Shown here piece after piece: positions 9,143 through 17,952 of a stretch of DNA of 33,862 nt (positions within the stretch are counted from its first letter, which is position 1; the number at the start of each line of letters is the position of its first letter). The notes under the pieces are model-generated. The model ran no database searches and was not told the DNA's origin. It saw only the letters and a program-made list of their open reading frames with translations. Made by a program: the position numbers and the translations under genes. Location of the stretch: assembly GCA_013204155.1 (NCBI GenBank), contig JABMOK010000068.1, forward strand, positions 1 to 33,862. The letters are read 5' to 3'. The stretch comes from Pseudohongiella sp. (GTDB taxonomy: Bacteria; Pseudomonadota; Gammaproteobacteria; Pseudomonadales; Pseudohongiellaceae).

Positions 9143-10153
9143 TTAGAATTTGACTACCATCTTACCAAAATTGCTTCCGCTGAATAGTCCCAGAAAGGCA
9201 TCGACGGCGTTATCGATACCCTCGATGACGGTCTCTCGGCTTTTAATCTTGCCTTGTTGAATCCAGGGGATCATTTCGGCTAAAAACGCGTCTCGCAGCT
9301 CACCATGATCCGAGACGATGAATCCATTGATGCGAATTTTCTTCCCCACTATCAACATGAGATTATTCGGACCCGGTGCGGGTTCGGCATTATTGTAGCT
9401 GGCGATCATGCCGCAGGCAGCAATACGACCAAAGGGATTCATCACATTCAGCGTCGCCTGCAAGTGATCGCCGCCAACGTTTTCGAAATATACATCGACA
9501 CCATCCGGTGCCGCTTGGGTAAGCGCCTCGGTTAAATCGTCGCAGGTCTTGTAATTAATCACCGCATCCACGCCGCATTCATCCAGTAGCCACTGGGCTT
9601 TGGCATCGCTGCCGACACTGCCAATTACCCGGCAGCCTTTCAATTTAGCGATCTGACAGACATTGGCGCCGACCGCGCCGGAGGCGGCCGAAACAAACAC
9701 TGTTTCTCCCTCTTTGGGCTCGCCGTATTTAAGCAGGCCTACATAGGCGGTTAGCCCAGGCATGCCCAGGGTGCCCAGATAAAGAGAAAGCTGTTCAGCA
9801 TCAAAGGGCTGCAATTTGCTTACGGTATTTGCCTTGGCAAGAAATTTGTCTTGCCAGGCCGCGTTATTAAGTACTATATCGCCCACCTGCAGGCTGCTGT
9901 CAGCAGACTCGATAACTTCGCCTACCGCGCCGCCGTACATCACTTCATTGAGTGCATAAGCCTGGGCATACACCGCATCGGCACGCATGCGTCCACGCAT
10001 ATACGGATCTACCGACATATAGAGATTTTTAACCAGCACTTCGCCCTCTTGTGGCGGATTTAATTCAACTTCTACCAGAGCGAAATTTTCATGGCTGGGC
10101 ATGCCGCTCGGGCGGCTGATTAGATGCACTTGTTTAGCACTGTAATTTGTCAT
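9143..10153 (-). CDS. NADP-dependent oxidoreductase, MDR family (LTB4 dehydrogenase/CurA-like)
   Basis: The 336-residue product is a zinc-free medium-chain dehydrogenase/reductase that typically reduces enone double bonds with NADPH. Family marks are YMSVDPYMRGRM near residue 48, PGLTAYVGLL, the cofactor loop VSAASGAVGANVCQIAKLKG, and the ENVGG strand followed by GRIAACGMIA. No structural-zinc Cys cluster is visible. Its ATG is only four bases after the end of the 18-bp repeat array, so its ribosome-binding region lies within the last repeat unit (CCGAG). The true substrate is unknown. Confidence 0.93.
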   Translation of the reverse strand: MTNYSAKQVHLISRPSGMPSHENFALVEVELNPPQEGEVLVKNLYMSVDPYMRGRMRADAVYAQAYALNEVMYGGAVGEVIESADSSLQVGDIVLNNAAWQDKFLAKANTVSKLQPFDAEQLSLYLGTLGMPGLTAYVGLLKYGEPKEGETVFVSAASGAVGANVCQIAKLKGCRVIGSVGSDAKAQWLLDECGVDAVINYKTCDDLTEALTQAAPDGVDVYFENVGGDHLQATLNVMNPFGRIAACGMIASYNNAEPAPGPNNLMLIVGKKIRINGFIVSDHGELRDAFLAEMIPWIQQGKIKSRETVIEGIDNAVDAFLGLFSGSNFGKMVVKF

Positions 10154-10157
10154 GTTT

Positions 10158-10247
10158 TACTCGGGCTGTTTGCCGTTCGGGAAAGGTTTGTCGTTCTGAA
10201 AAGGTTTGTCGTTCTGAAAGTGTTAGCGGTGCGAAAAAAGTTTGTCA
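10158..10247 (-). repeat. Five 18-bp tandem units from the TRAP permease stop codon to the next gene's leader
   Basis: Reading the minus strand, five units run head to tail: TGACAAACTTTTTTCGCA, CCGCTAACACTTTCAGAA, CGACAAACCTTTTCAGAA, CGACAAACCTTTCCCGAA and CGGCAAACAGCCCGAGTA. The first begins with the TGA stop of the TRAP permease and the last ends four bases before the ATG of the MDR gene. The array therefore fills the whole intergenic space. The unit keeps the permease frame, where the other units carry CGA, CGG or CCG in place of the TGA. Confidence 0.85.
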
Positions 10248-12260
10248 GTTGCTCGTAGCCGCAATCGATTTTGCATGTCGATTTTGGATGACGACCACGG
10301 CGATCAACAGTGCCGCGCCGATAAAATGGAAAACCATCGGAAAGGGTGCCCACATGAGTAGAATTGCGCTGAGCAATAGTATGCCGGCGATAAGCCAATT
10401 AATTTTTTCCTCCAAGTGCCATTGTAAAATACCGGCCATGGCATACAGCCCCATGCAGGACCAGATAAACACTTCGATACGTTCCGGCCAGGTTCCGGAT
10501 ATCAATGGCGAGTAGGCAAATAACACCGGCACCAGATACAGGCCCTTGGCAACCTTCCAGCTGGTCAATCCAGTCGCCATCGGTCGGGTACCGGCAATCC
10601 CAGCGGCGGCAAAGGCGGCTAGACAGACAGGCGGAGTCACATTGCTGTCCTGTGATAACCAGAAGATGATCAGATGCGCACTGAGTAACATGCCAGTGAG
10701 CATTTCAGGGTCGAGCAGTTCCTGCCGAATAAGCTGTTTCATCTCCAGCGGCATTTCCTGCAAGGCTATCAACGGATCGCCGCCAAACAGCCCAATCGTA
10801 GCCGTCACATTGGAAGGCAGATCTCCCGCCTGCAATGCTACCAGTAGCTGCGATTGGGTAATCAGATCAAAAATTAGCGGCGCCGACAGCGTGGCTAAAA
10901 CAATATAGGAGGCAGTTACTGGCAGGCCCATGCCTAATACCAGCGAAGCCAGAGCGACCAGAATTAGAGTGATCAGCAGGCTGCCCTGAGCCCAGTCCAC
11001 AATCATTAGGGAGAAAGCATTGCCGATGCCGGTGGTGGTCACCACGTTAATGATAATGCCCACTGCTACCAGCAGCAGGGCGGTGGAGACCATGGTTTTT
11101 ACCCCGTCCACCATCGCATCGAAAATATCGGCGGGTCGCATGGGATTGGGGGAAAGCCATGACGCGCCAATGACACTGAGAATAGCAAAGGCGGCCGATG
11201 TTGTGGGTGTGCGACCGGATACGAGAAACCCGACCAGCACAGCCAACGATATAATGAAGTGCCAGCCTTCTTTCAATACGGTGATTACCGATTCAGAATT
11301 CTCATCATGGGTAGGGTTGAGACCAAGCCGTTTTGCTTCGATACGAACGAAGTAAGAAACGGTCAGAAAATAAAGAATGGCGGGTAAAGCCGAAGCCGCA
11401 ATAATCGTTAAGTAAGAAATTTGTGTATAACTGGCTAATACAAACGCGCCGGCACCCATTACCGGTGGCATCAAGGCGCCGCCAGTGGATGCGGCGGCAA
11501 CCACGCCAGCAGAAAATTGCGCATTGAAACCGGATTTTCGCATCATCGGAATAGTTATAACGCCGGTGGAAACCGTGTTGGCTACAGCGGAGCCAGAAAC
11601 TGATCCCATCAAACCGGAACCCACCACGGCGACCAGACCGGCACCACCGGTATAGCGTCCTGCGAGGCACTGGGACAGCTTGACGATAAAATCACCGGCT
11701 CCGGAACGCAGCAGGAAAGAGCCGAAGATAATGAACATAAATACAAAGGTGGAAGAAATTTGTGCAGTGAGTCCAAACATACCTTCGCTGGTAAAGAAGC
11801 TTCGATACAGCACAGTCTCCAGGCTTAATCCCGGAAAGGAGAACACGCCGCCTATATATCTTCCGAGGAATAGAATATAAGAAAGAGAGATCAGAATAAG
11901 CGCCGGCATAAACCAACCGGTAGTGCGCCGGGTAAATTCGATGGCCAGACCAATGGCAATTAGCGAGAACACATAATCACTCAGAATATATTCAGTCTCT
12001 CTGGCATACAGCGCATTCTCGAATAGAATTAAGTAGGCTGTGGTGAGTATGGCAACGACCGCCAGGGCGACATTTACCCAATAGCCGACAGACTTTGTGG
12101 ATACCTTGTCTGATTCATTGGTCATCAAGGCGCAGATGGCACAGAAACCACCGAAGTGAATGGCGGATAACCATAATTCTGAAATACTGGAAAACACATT
12201 GCAGTAGATGTGGAACAAGGCAAAGAAAAAGGCAGCCCATCTTAAGTATTTTGATTTCAT
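10245..12260 (-). CDS. TRAP transporter fused permease (DctQM-type), TAXI class
   Basis: The 671-residue product is a single-chain TRAP permease in which the small (Q) and large (M) subunits are fused, as is common for TAXI-type TRAP systems. The first roughly 150 residues form a Q-like four-helix part. The M part carries GSGLMGSVSGSAVANTVSTG, ASTGGALMPPVMGAGAFVLA and later VLGMGLPVTASYIVLA and SQDSNVTPPVCLAAFAAAGIAG. These transporters import organic acids driven by a Na+ or H+ gradient. It lies nine bases after the receptor gene, and AAGGAG is positioned ten bases before its ATG within the receptor's last codons. Its stop begins the 18-bp array. Confidence 0.95.
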   Translation of the reverse strand: MKSKYLRWAAFFFALFHIYCNVFSSISELWLSAIHFGGFCAICALMTNESDKVSTKSVGYWVNVALAVVAILTTAYLILFENALYARETEYILSDYVFSLIAIGLAIEFTRRTTGWFMPALILISLSYILFLGRYIGGVFSFPGLSLETVLYRSFFTSEGMFGLTAQISSTFVFMFIIFGSFLLRSGAGDFIVKLSQCLAGRYTGGAGLVAVVGSGLMGSVSGSAVANTVSTGVITIPMMRKSGFNAQFSAGVVAAASTGGALMPPVMGAGAFVLASYTQISYLTIIAASALPAILYFLTVSYFVRIEAKRLGLNPTHDENSESVITVLKEGWHFIISLAVLVGFLVSGRTPTTSAAFAILSVIGASWLSPNPMRPADIFDAMVDGVKTMVSTALLLVAVGIIINVVTTTGIGNAFSLMIVDWAQGSLLITLILVALASLVLGMGLPVTASYIVLATLSAPLIFDLITQSQLLVALQAGDLPSNVTATIGLFGGDPLIALQEMPLEMKQLIRQELLDPEMLTGMLLSAHLIIFWLSQDSNVTPPVCLAAFAAAGIAGTRPMATGLTSWKVAKGLYLVPVLFAYSPLISGTWPERIEVFIWSCMGLYAMAGILQWHLEEKINWLIAGILLLSAILLMWAPFPMVFHFIGAALLIAVVVIQNRHAKSIAATSN

Positions 12261-12269
12261 GAAAGCTGT

Positions 12270-13286
12270 TTAAACTCCTTCCGGTGGTTCTTCGAGAATG
12301 AGTCGCTCGGGTATCTCGAGCCCGACTTCACGATAGTAGCGAATCGCACCAGCGTGTAGCGGTGCGCCGAGGCCTTCGATTGCGATTTCAAGACGCATGT
12401 CTTTAGTAGCGCCATGAATTTCTTGCAGCGTTGCCAAATTTTCCCATATAACTTTTGTAATGTTGTAGACCACTTCTTCAGGGATGTCGTCACGAGTAAC
12501 CAAAACATTGGGTGACGCGATAGTGCGTATTAGCTCGGCTTGGTTGGGATAGGTGTTCGGCGGGAATTCATACCAGTCCCACAGGGGATACCGGGCATTT
12601 AGCTTGTCCATTGTCTCCTGCGTCCAGTTCAGGATTGTCATGCGATCACCAAGTAAGGCATAGGCTTGGGTAATAGAACTGACTGGTGCGCCCGCCGGGA
12701 TATTCATGCCAACGATGTTGCCATCCTGTAGCGCGCTGGTAGTTGGGCCATAACCCATATAGGCCAAATTAAATTTATTTTCGTAATCGATGCCCAGCGT
12801 CTGCAGAATAAATCTGCCGGTCTGATCGGCGCCGGAGTTTCTTGCGCCAAGTACATAACGATCGCCGTCGAGATTATCCAGATCCATGATCTCGCCAGTG
12901 CTGGCCAGTTCGCTAAGCAAGACGAAATGTTCAACATTTTGCCACAGTGCACTTACGCTTCGCATATGGGTCTGGGGGCTGCTTATCGGGCCTTCGCCAG
13001 CCCACGACCAGGCGCCGAAAGGCCCTTGCAGGATGGCAAATTGCACCTGATTGTCGCGCAGCAACTTCACGTTTTCCAGCGAGCCTGCCGAGCTAATCGC
13101 GGTCAGGGAAATTCCTTTAGTGGCAGCAAGCTGAGCGTGGGCGATAGTGGCAATGGCAACACCCACCGGATAATAAGTGCCACCGGTAGTGGCGGTGGTC
13201 AGTATATAAGGTCGGGCACGGGTTAATTCATCGCTACAGGAAACCAACAGGATAGACAGAACAAGACTAACGACGACATTTTTCAT
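12270..13286 (-). CDS. TAXI-family TRAP substrate receptor, predicted lipoprotein
   Basis: The 338-residue product is the solute-binding subunit for the adjacent fused permease. The TAXI family core is visible: LTTATTGGTYYPVGVAIA near residue 30, ISSAGSLENVKLLRDNQVQFAILQ, and GARNSGADQTGRF. The N-terminus is a lipoprotein signal, MKNVVVSLVLSILLVSC, with the lipid Cys at 17, so the receptor is probably tethered to the inner membrane instead of diffusing in the periplasm. The substrate is unknown; TAXI receptors are often tied to glutamate or C4/C5 acids. No clear Shine-Dalgarno precedes the ATG. Confidence 0.93.
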   Translation of the reverse strand: MKNVVVSLVLSILLVSCSDELTRARPYILTTATTGGTYYPVGVAIATIAHAQLAATKGISLTAISSAGSLENVKLLRDNQVQFAILQGPFGAWSWAGEGPISSPQTHMRSVSALWQNVEHFVLLSELASTGEIMDLDNLDGDRYVLGARNSGADQTGRFILQTLGIDYENKFNLAYMGYGPTTSALQDGNIVGMNIPAGAPVSSITQAYALLGDRMTILNWTQETMDKLNARYPLWDWYEFPPNTYPNQAELIRTIASPNVLVTRDDIPEEVVYNITKVIWENLATLQEIHGATKDMRLEIAIEGLGAPLHAGAIRYYREVGLEIPERLILEEPPEGV

Positions 13287-13410
13287 TAACAGACCAATGT
13301 AACTGGGTAAAGCCGCTACAAGATTGTAAACTTGCCTATTCTAATTATTTATCTAAGCCTCTGAAATTAGATGGAAAATCCTGTTTCAAATAGCCCTCCA
13401 AGTGGCAACC

Positions 13411-13429
13411 GATGAAACCATATTTCATC
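13411..13429. other. Small hairpin in the spacer between the coiled-coil gene and the TRAP receptor
   Basis: GATGAAA and TTTCATC form a 7-bp stem around a five-base loop, 86 bases past the stop of the upstream minus-strand gene (13515). No T run follows on either strand. It could mark the 3' end of the seven-gene operon. The rest of the 228-base spacer holds no convincing gene. Confidence 0.3.
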
Positions 13430-13514
13430 TAAAAGCACAACGAAAGGACGGCCATGTTCTGAAATAGGCCTGCTGGCAAAAGAGTTCACAAAATACTGGC
13501 GACCAGCAATAGTT

Positions 13515-14366
13515 CTAGTTGGTCGTTTGTGGTGGATTAAACCGTATCGCTCGACCAATACCACGGCCTCCCTGTGCAGGCCCGCTTCTGAGGATTAATC
13601 CCGGGTTGCCACCAGGGCCTATGCCACTGGTAAATGTACTCGTGCTATTTTGCTTTTGTTGTTCGCTCTGAAATTCGGCGAACGCGTCCAGCTCAGATTC
13701 GCTGAGCTCATAGGCAAGCGCTTCCCGCTGGGCTTCGGGGCCCATAATTGCGCGCATCTGAAACCGAACGTCGCGTCGATCCACATCCGCTGGCAGAGAC
13801 TGCATTTCCAGAGCCAGGTCCATGCGCGCCTGATTCTGATCGGCAATTAAATTGTCCAGAGCGCCGACAATCACCTCCATGCGCTCGTCACTGACATTCA
13901 GTGATTGCAGGAAACCACCGAACTGCCCTTGCAGCGACATCAGTTCGCCCAACTCGACAGGGTCGAGCGCGGCCAATTGTTTGAGCAGATTTACTCTGGA
14001 GTTTGCATCGGAGTTTGCATCGGAGGTGGCGGACTGTTGCTGCATTTGGCTACTGAGTTGTTGTCGAATTTCATCTTCCAGTTGCTGATAGTCGGGATTA
14101 AGCTGTTGTTGGGATGTTTGTAGTTGATTGGAGAGGGCGGTGAGTTGGCTATTGCTGGTTGTCAGCTGGCTTTTCAAATCCTGAATCTGCTTTTCAGAGT
14201 CCAGCCGTCGCCGGCTATTACTTTCTACTTGCGACAGCAGCTGTGTCACTTGCCGCTCGTAGTCCACCAGTTGTTGCTGTAGCAATTTGCTTTTCTGCAG
14301 CGAATTAAAGGCAAATATCCCGCCGGTACAGAACACTAAAAAGGCGATGACAATAATGGCTTTCAT
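13515..14366 (-). CDS. Membrane-anchored periplasmic coiled-coil protein, unknown (paralogue 1)
   Basis: The 283-residue product has an N-terminal hydrophobic helix (about residues 3-21), then a Gln-rich coiled coil to about residue 110. A helical globular part follows, with GELMSLQGQFGGFLQSLNVSDERMEVI and ELSESELDAFAEFQSEQQKQ, and a Gly/Pro-rich tail. It is the last gene of the seven-gene run, two bases after the small membrane protein's stop. Another gene in the window (24016-25029) has the same layout and similar motifs. A 12-bp duplication at 13999-14022 gives DANSDANS at the end of the coiled coil. I do not recognise a named family. Confidence 0.8.
   Translation of the reverse strand: MKAIIVIAFLVFCTGGIFAFNSLQKSKLLQQQLVDYERQVTQLLSQVESNSRRRLDSEKQIQDLKSQLTTSNSQLTALSNQLQTSQQQLNPDYQQLEDEIRQQLSSQMQQQSATSDANSDANSRVNLLKQLAALDPVELGELMSLQGQFGGFLQSLNVSDERMEVIVGALDNLIADQNQARMDLALEMQSLPADVDRRDVRFQMRAIMGPEAQREALAYELSESELDAFAEFQSEQQKQNSTSTFTSGIGPGGNPGLILRSGPAQGGRGIGRAIRFNPPQTTN
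13999..14022 (-). repeat. Perfect 12-bp tandem duplication inside the coiled-coil gene
   Basis: GAGTTTGCATCG occurs twice in direct succession on the plus strand and encodes a duplicated Ser-Asp-Ala-Asn on the minus strand. The copies are identical, which suggests a recent event. Confidence 0.75.
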
Positions 14367-14368
14367 AC

Positions 14369-14614
14369 TTAAGATTTCTTCTTATCTGCACCCAATGTGT
14401 CATTCACATGACCGGACAGGGGTTTCTCTTCTTCCAGTTTGCCGATCAACAGTATCGCGCCAACAAAAATGGCGGCGATAGTAGTAATGCCGAATATCAG
14501 CACAATGCGAAAGAACATTTCGATGTAGACGCCACTCAAGTAGAAGACCAGTTCGGCGATCAAATTCACCAGTACCAGGGAGATGCCGAATGTTATCCAG
14601 ACCGCGTGCTTCAT
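14369..14614 (-). CDS. Small membrane protein with two transmembrane helices, unknown
   Basis: The 81-residue product has two strongly hydrophobic stretches (about residues 6-28 and 34-58) separated by a short loop, then a charged tail with KLEEEKPLSG ending in KKK. It is coupled tightly to the next gene (two-base gap) and sits in the run that starts with the ABC transporter. The coupling supports it being real despite its size. It may be an accessory subunit of the membrane part of that system. Confidence 0.7.
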   Translation of the reverse strand: MKHAVWITFGISLVLVNLIAELVFYLSGVYIEMFFRIVLIFGITTIAAIFVGAILLIGKLEEEKPLSGHVNDTLGADKKKS

Positions 14615-14669
14615 GCGTAATTATCCCTGATGAGATGGATGGCAGAGTGATGAATTCGTCCGAATTCAT

Positions 14670-16376
14670 TCACTTCGAGAGTAACAGTATTCCCTCAATG
14701 TGACTACTGTCGATGTTGGTAAACACAAACACATCGTCCAGCCCGTCAGCATTCAATTCGGCGGGGATGATGTCGCCTTCAACAAGCTCTGTGTTGAGGT
14801 CGATGGAGATGTCGGCGACTTGTCCCTCGACACGCGCTGACAAGGCATTGCCGTTCACCGAGATGTTTTCAATGATATCGCGAATATTGATTTCGTAATC
14901 ATTTCGCTGTCTGCTGTAATCCAGGGAACTGAGAATCATATCCGTATCAACTTCCTCTGAACTTTCCGAGCGGATGGCATTGAGAAAAATTTCCAGCTGA
15001 TTATTAACCAGCATCAATAGGTCCTCGCCATCAAGATTGGCATCGAGGTTGGCGGTACTGGTAGGGATCGGGGCGCCGCCCTCGCTGTCTCTTACTTCTC
15101 TGCTAAGCTCAGTGAATGAGGTGGCCAATCTGAGAACCGATGGAAACTTCAAATTAATAGTCAATTTTCGAGTGGGCCGGCGAGAAAATCGATCACCCTC
15201 ATTGGGGTAAATAAAGGCCTCTATAGCCACACTGCCTGACAATGCCAGCCAGATAAAAATATCACCCACGGATATGGGTTCTACCCGCCACAGCCAGAGA
15301 TCTTTCAGACCATCTTCATTTTCATCGTAGAGAAACGTGCTAAGTACATTGCCGCCCGAGCGCAGGACTTGACGAGGTTCGTCAAAATCCATACCCCCGG
15401 CGGTGCCGCCATACAGTGAAACCTTGCCCCCTTCTCTAAGCAGCAAGTCTTCGATGTTATCACCATCGATGTCCTCGAGAATTTCCTCATGAGTCAGCGA
15501 TAACAGGCCCGTCAGGTTTGAGAAGTCCAGAGAGTCAAAATCAAATTCGCCCAGCCTTGCTTCAATCTCGGCTATGTCGAGTGAATAACTGGGGGCCGCA
15601 GAAAAGTATTTCTCTGCAGTATTATCGGCAATAAAGACTTCCAGTTTCTCTTCGCTGCGAGAGATCAAGTCATCAAAGCCATCGCCGTTTACATCGCGCA
15701 AATTCATCATGGGAATTCTTATGGATTGCCCGGTTCGACGTTCCAATTGATCCGAATTGAGATTGGTTCGCATGCGAATATCTGAGCTAACACTCAAGCT
15801 GGGTTGATAGCTTCGTTCCTCGTGGTTTTCTTCAGCGCTGCGAATGTAAAGATTGAGTAGGCCAGCGCCCGGAACAATCAAGTCTTCCAGGCCATCCCCA
15901 TTGACGTCTCGAGAAAAATGCAGACGATTGATTCCCTTGGTGAGAAATCCATCCAGGCCAGTCTTGATTACTTCGGGGTCCTGTATGGATTGATCCTTGA
16001 TGTGCCAGACGAGGATTTCCTTGCCGTCGATGAGTGCAATAATTGATGCGGATGGTTTTTTCTGCAAGTTCGGTGGGCTGTAGGCGGTGCTTAAATTCCA
16101 GCCAACCGCCTCGCCGGGAAATTGCAGCTGATCAAAACCTGACGCAAAATCAAAACCGTTTTCATTTTGAAAATAGATCGAAACCTTGTTATCGACTATG
16201 ACTATTAATTCTTGCAAGCCGTCCCCGTTGGTATCGGCGATAAGCAGATTATCGGTCTGGGCAGGAAACTGAAATGCTTGTTGGCTAAAGCTGAGTTCTG
16301 CTGCCGACAACGGCATCGATTGCCAGACTGGCAGAATAAAAATCGCACATCGGTAGAGTTGGCGCAGGTTAATCAC
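14670..16376 (-). CDS. Exported FG-GAP/VCBS beta-propeller protein (second of the pair)
   Basis: The 568-residue product carries a signal peptide (MINLRQLYRCAIFILPVWQS, cleavage likely after the Ala of PLSAAE) and at least seven Asp-rich calcium-loop repeats. These include DTNGDGLQELIVI, DVNGDGLEDLIVP, DVNGDGFDDLIS, DIDGDNIEDLLL, DENEDGLKDLWLW and ELNADGLDDVFVF. Such FG-GAP/VCBS repeats fold into integrin-like beta-propellers. No RTX export signal, anchoring motif or enzyme domain is visible, so it is probably periplasmic or released. Its ATG overlaps the stop of the first propeller gene by ATGA, so the two are translated together. Confidence 0.9.
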   Translation of the reverse strand: MINLRQLYRCAIFILPVWQSMPLSAAELSFSQQAFQFPAQTDNLLIADTNGDGLQELIVIVDNKVSIYFQNENGFDFASGFDQLQFPGEAVGWNLSTAYSPPNLQKKPSASIIALIDGKEILVWHIKDQSIQDPEVIKTGLDGFLTKGINRLHFSRDVNGDGLEDLIVPGAGLLNLYIRSAEENHEERSYQPSLSVSSDIRMRTNLNSDQLERRTGQSIRIPMMNLRDVNGDGFDDLISRSEEKLEVFIADNTAEKYFSAAPSYSLDIAEIEARLGEFDFDSLDFSNLTGLLSLTHEEILEDIDGDNIEDLLLREGGKVSLYGGTAGGMDFDEPRQVLRSGGNVLSTFLYDENEDGLKDLWLWRVEPISVGDIFIWLALSGSVAIEAFIYPNEGDRFSRRPTRKLTINLKFPSVLRLATSFTELSREVRDSEGGAPIPTSTANLDANLDGEDLLMLVNNQLEIFLNAIRSESSEEVDTDMILSSLDYSRQRNDYEINIRDIIENISVNGNALSARVEGQVADISIDLNTELVEGDIIPAELNADGLDDVFVFTNIDSSHIEGILLLSK

Positions 16377-17944
16377 GGTATGGCCACCAAAAGTGTAGTC
16401 GTCGTGGCATGTTTAAGTAATAAATCCGGATAGGCATCGGCGTTTAGTTGCAGCACCTCAAACTCAAAAACAGTTCTAGCCGAGATGTATTCCCAAAAAG
16501 GCTGATCGGCAATACCCAATTGGGCATCGATTTTCTTGGCCGCCAGTGTGCCATTATCGGTTATATACAGGGCATCTTTGATGCCGTCTCCATCGACGTC
16601 ATACGCAAGTGACATCTGTTGCACCAGGCCGCGAACATTGCTCGCTGAGAAACTATCCTCTTGTCGTGAATCGGGACGTCTATTGAATAACTGTCCGGCT
16701 TCTTTGGCATCGCTGCCATATAACAACGATGTCCGGTTTATGCTGGCATTGCGCAGGGCATCCACCACCGGAATTGTGTAGAAGTTGACATTAAGCACGG
16801 GTGCGCCATCGTCTTGAAGAGTCAGAAAATTGAGACGAACATCGTAACCAGAGAACCGCATAATTTGATTCGGCTGGGCGAGATCGAATTTACCCTCTTG
16901 ATTCAAGAATAGGCGTGCATCCCATTCGTCGCCATCGCCGCTCAGTCGTAGCAAGTCCACCCGTTGGTCCTGATTCATGTTGGCCAACCGGATATCACCT
17001 CGGGTCTCTATCGAGCCGGTCCAATCGGCCTGTTCGCTGAAGCCAGACTCCCGGTCCTGGTAGTGAATATTCAATTGACCGAGGCCATCGTCACCGACAT
17101 TGAGATACACGACATCCAATAATTGATCATCGTTGAGTTGGGCCAGTATTACCGAAGGCATCCAGCGTTCGCTGCGCAACAGATTTCTCGGTTCAGATTC
17201 CTGCTCTCTCCATTGTTCAATCAGACCGTCAAATGCGGAGTTATACTCTCTGGAAATATCGACAACCAAACCTTGTTCGGCGTTGATGCTGATGCTTGCA
17301 TCGACACCCTCATCACTCCCCTGCCTTTGCGTTTGCGGCAGGTTTTTATTAATGCTGGAGAAGGTCGACACCCGTTCGAAATTCTCGGCGCCGTCTCCCT
17401 TAAAGAAACCAAATATTTCATCACCCGGCAGCAACAGATCCACATCGCCATCACCATCAATATCGCCGATATTGTCTACGAATTGCACCTGTTCCCGATC
17501 GGGGATGGTGGCGATCAGATCCCATTGCAGTAGCGGTTTGAGATTTCCCCCATAGCCTTCGATTGCCGAAGAAAGGCTAAATACACCACTGTTGGCGAAC
17601 AGCAGCAGCTCCTTTCCTGGCTCCGGCCGTAGATCCGCAAATCCCACGGCTATGATCTCGGTTTTAATTTCGATGTGCTGGGGCGAGGCGCTGAAGCTGC
17701 CATCGGGGGCTTGATGGTAGACAAGCAATTCTCTGCCAATACCCGGCTGATAGTGTGCGTGCACAATGTCTTTAGCACCATCGCCGTTAAGATCGACGGT
17801 AACCAGCTGCTCCCAGTTATCCTCTCGTTCCAGCTCAAAGGCGACATAGTTGGACTGGGACAGTACCGACATCGGTGAAAGTGAGAGCAGGAAAAACACC
17901 AGGCGGGTGCTAAGCGGAAATAATTGTTGCGCGGGATAGTTCAT
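16373..17944 (-). CDS. Exported FG-GAP/VCBS beta-propeller protein (first of the pair)
   Basis: The 523-residue product begins with a signal peptide ending near residue 29 (SVLSQS) and contains repeats with the calcium loop DxNxDGxxD: DLNGDGAKDIVH, DIDGDGDVDLLL, DVDGDGIKDALYI, with weaker copies QLNDDQLLDVVYL, NMNQDQRVDLLRL and LNADAYPDLLL. It is a propeller-type protein like its neighbour but not a close duplicate, since the sequence between loops differs. It follows the PDZ lipoprotein gene by eight bases and overlaps the second propeller gene by ATGA. The partner or ligand is unknown. Confidence 0.9.
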   Translation of the reverse strand: MNYPAQQLFPLSTRLVFFLLSLSPMSVLSQSNYVAFELEREDNWEQLVTVDLNGDGAKDIVHAHYQPGIGRELLVYHQAPDGSFSASPQHIEIKTEIIAVGFADLRPEPGKELLLFANSGVFSLSSAIEGYGGNLKPLLQWDLIATIPDREQVQFVDNIGDIDGDGDVDLLLPGDEIFGFFKGDGAENFERVSTFSSINKNLPQTQRQGSDEGVDASISINAEQGLVVDISREYNSAFDGLIEQWREQESEPRNLLRSERWMPSVILAQLNDDQLLDVVYLNVGDDGLGQLNIHYQDRESGFSEQADWTGSIETRGDIRLANMNQDQRVDLLRLSGDGDEWDARLFLNQEGKFDLAQPNQIMRFSGYDVRLNFLTLQDDGAPVLNVNFYTIPVVDALRNASINRTSLLYGSDAKEAGQLFNRRPDSRQEDSFSASNVRGLVQQMSLAYDVDGDGIKDALYITDNGTLAAKKIDAQLGIADQPFWEYISARTVFEFEVLQLNADAYPDLLLKHATTTTLLVAIP

Positions 17945-17952
17945 TGTCAGTG

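Noticed and set aside
10158-10247. CRISPR-like array
   Set aside because: The 18-bp units are contiguous with no spacers and no cas genes are nearby.
10150-10398. Minus-strand frame through the 18-bp array and the end of the TRAP permease gene
   Set aside because: It is a shifted reading of the permease gene that stays open because the array has few stops. Its repeats FRTTNL simply mirror the DNA repeat.
13367-13564. Minus-strand frame overlapping the end of the first coiled-coil gene
   Set aside because: It overlaps a better supported gene and shows no family resemblance or start signal.
16373-17944. RTX-type or adhesin function for the propeller proteins
   Set aside because: The Asp-rich loops are spaced as FG-GAP/VCBS propeller blades, not as nonapeptide RTX repeats, and no type I secretion signal or anchoring motif is visible.
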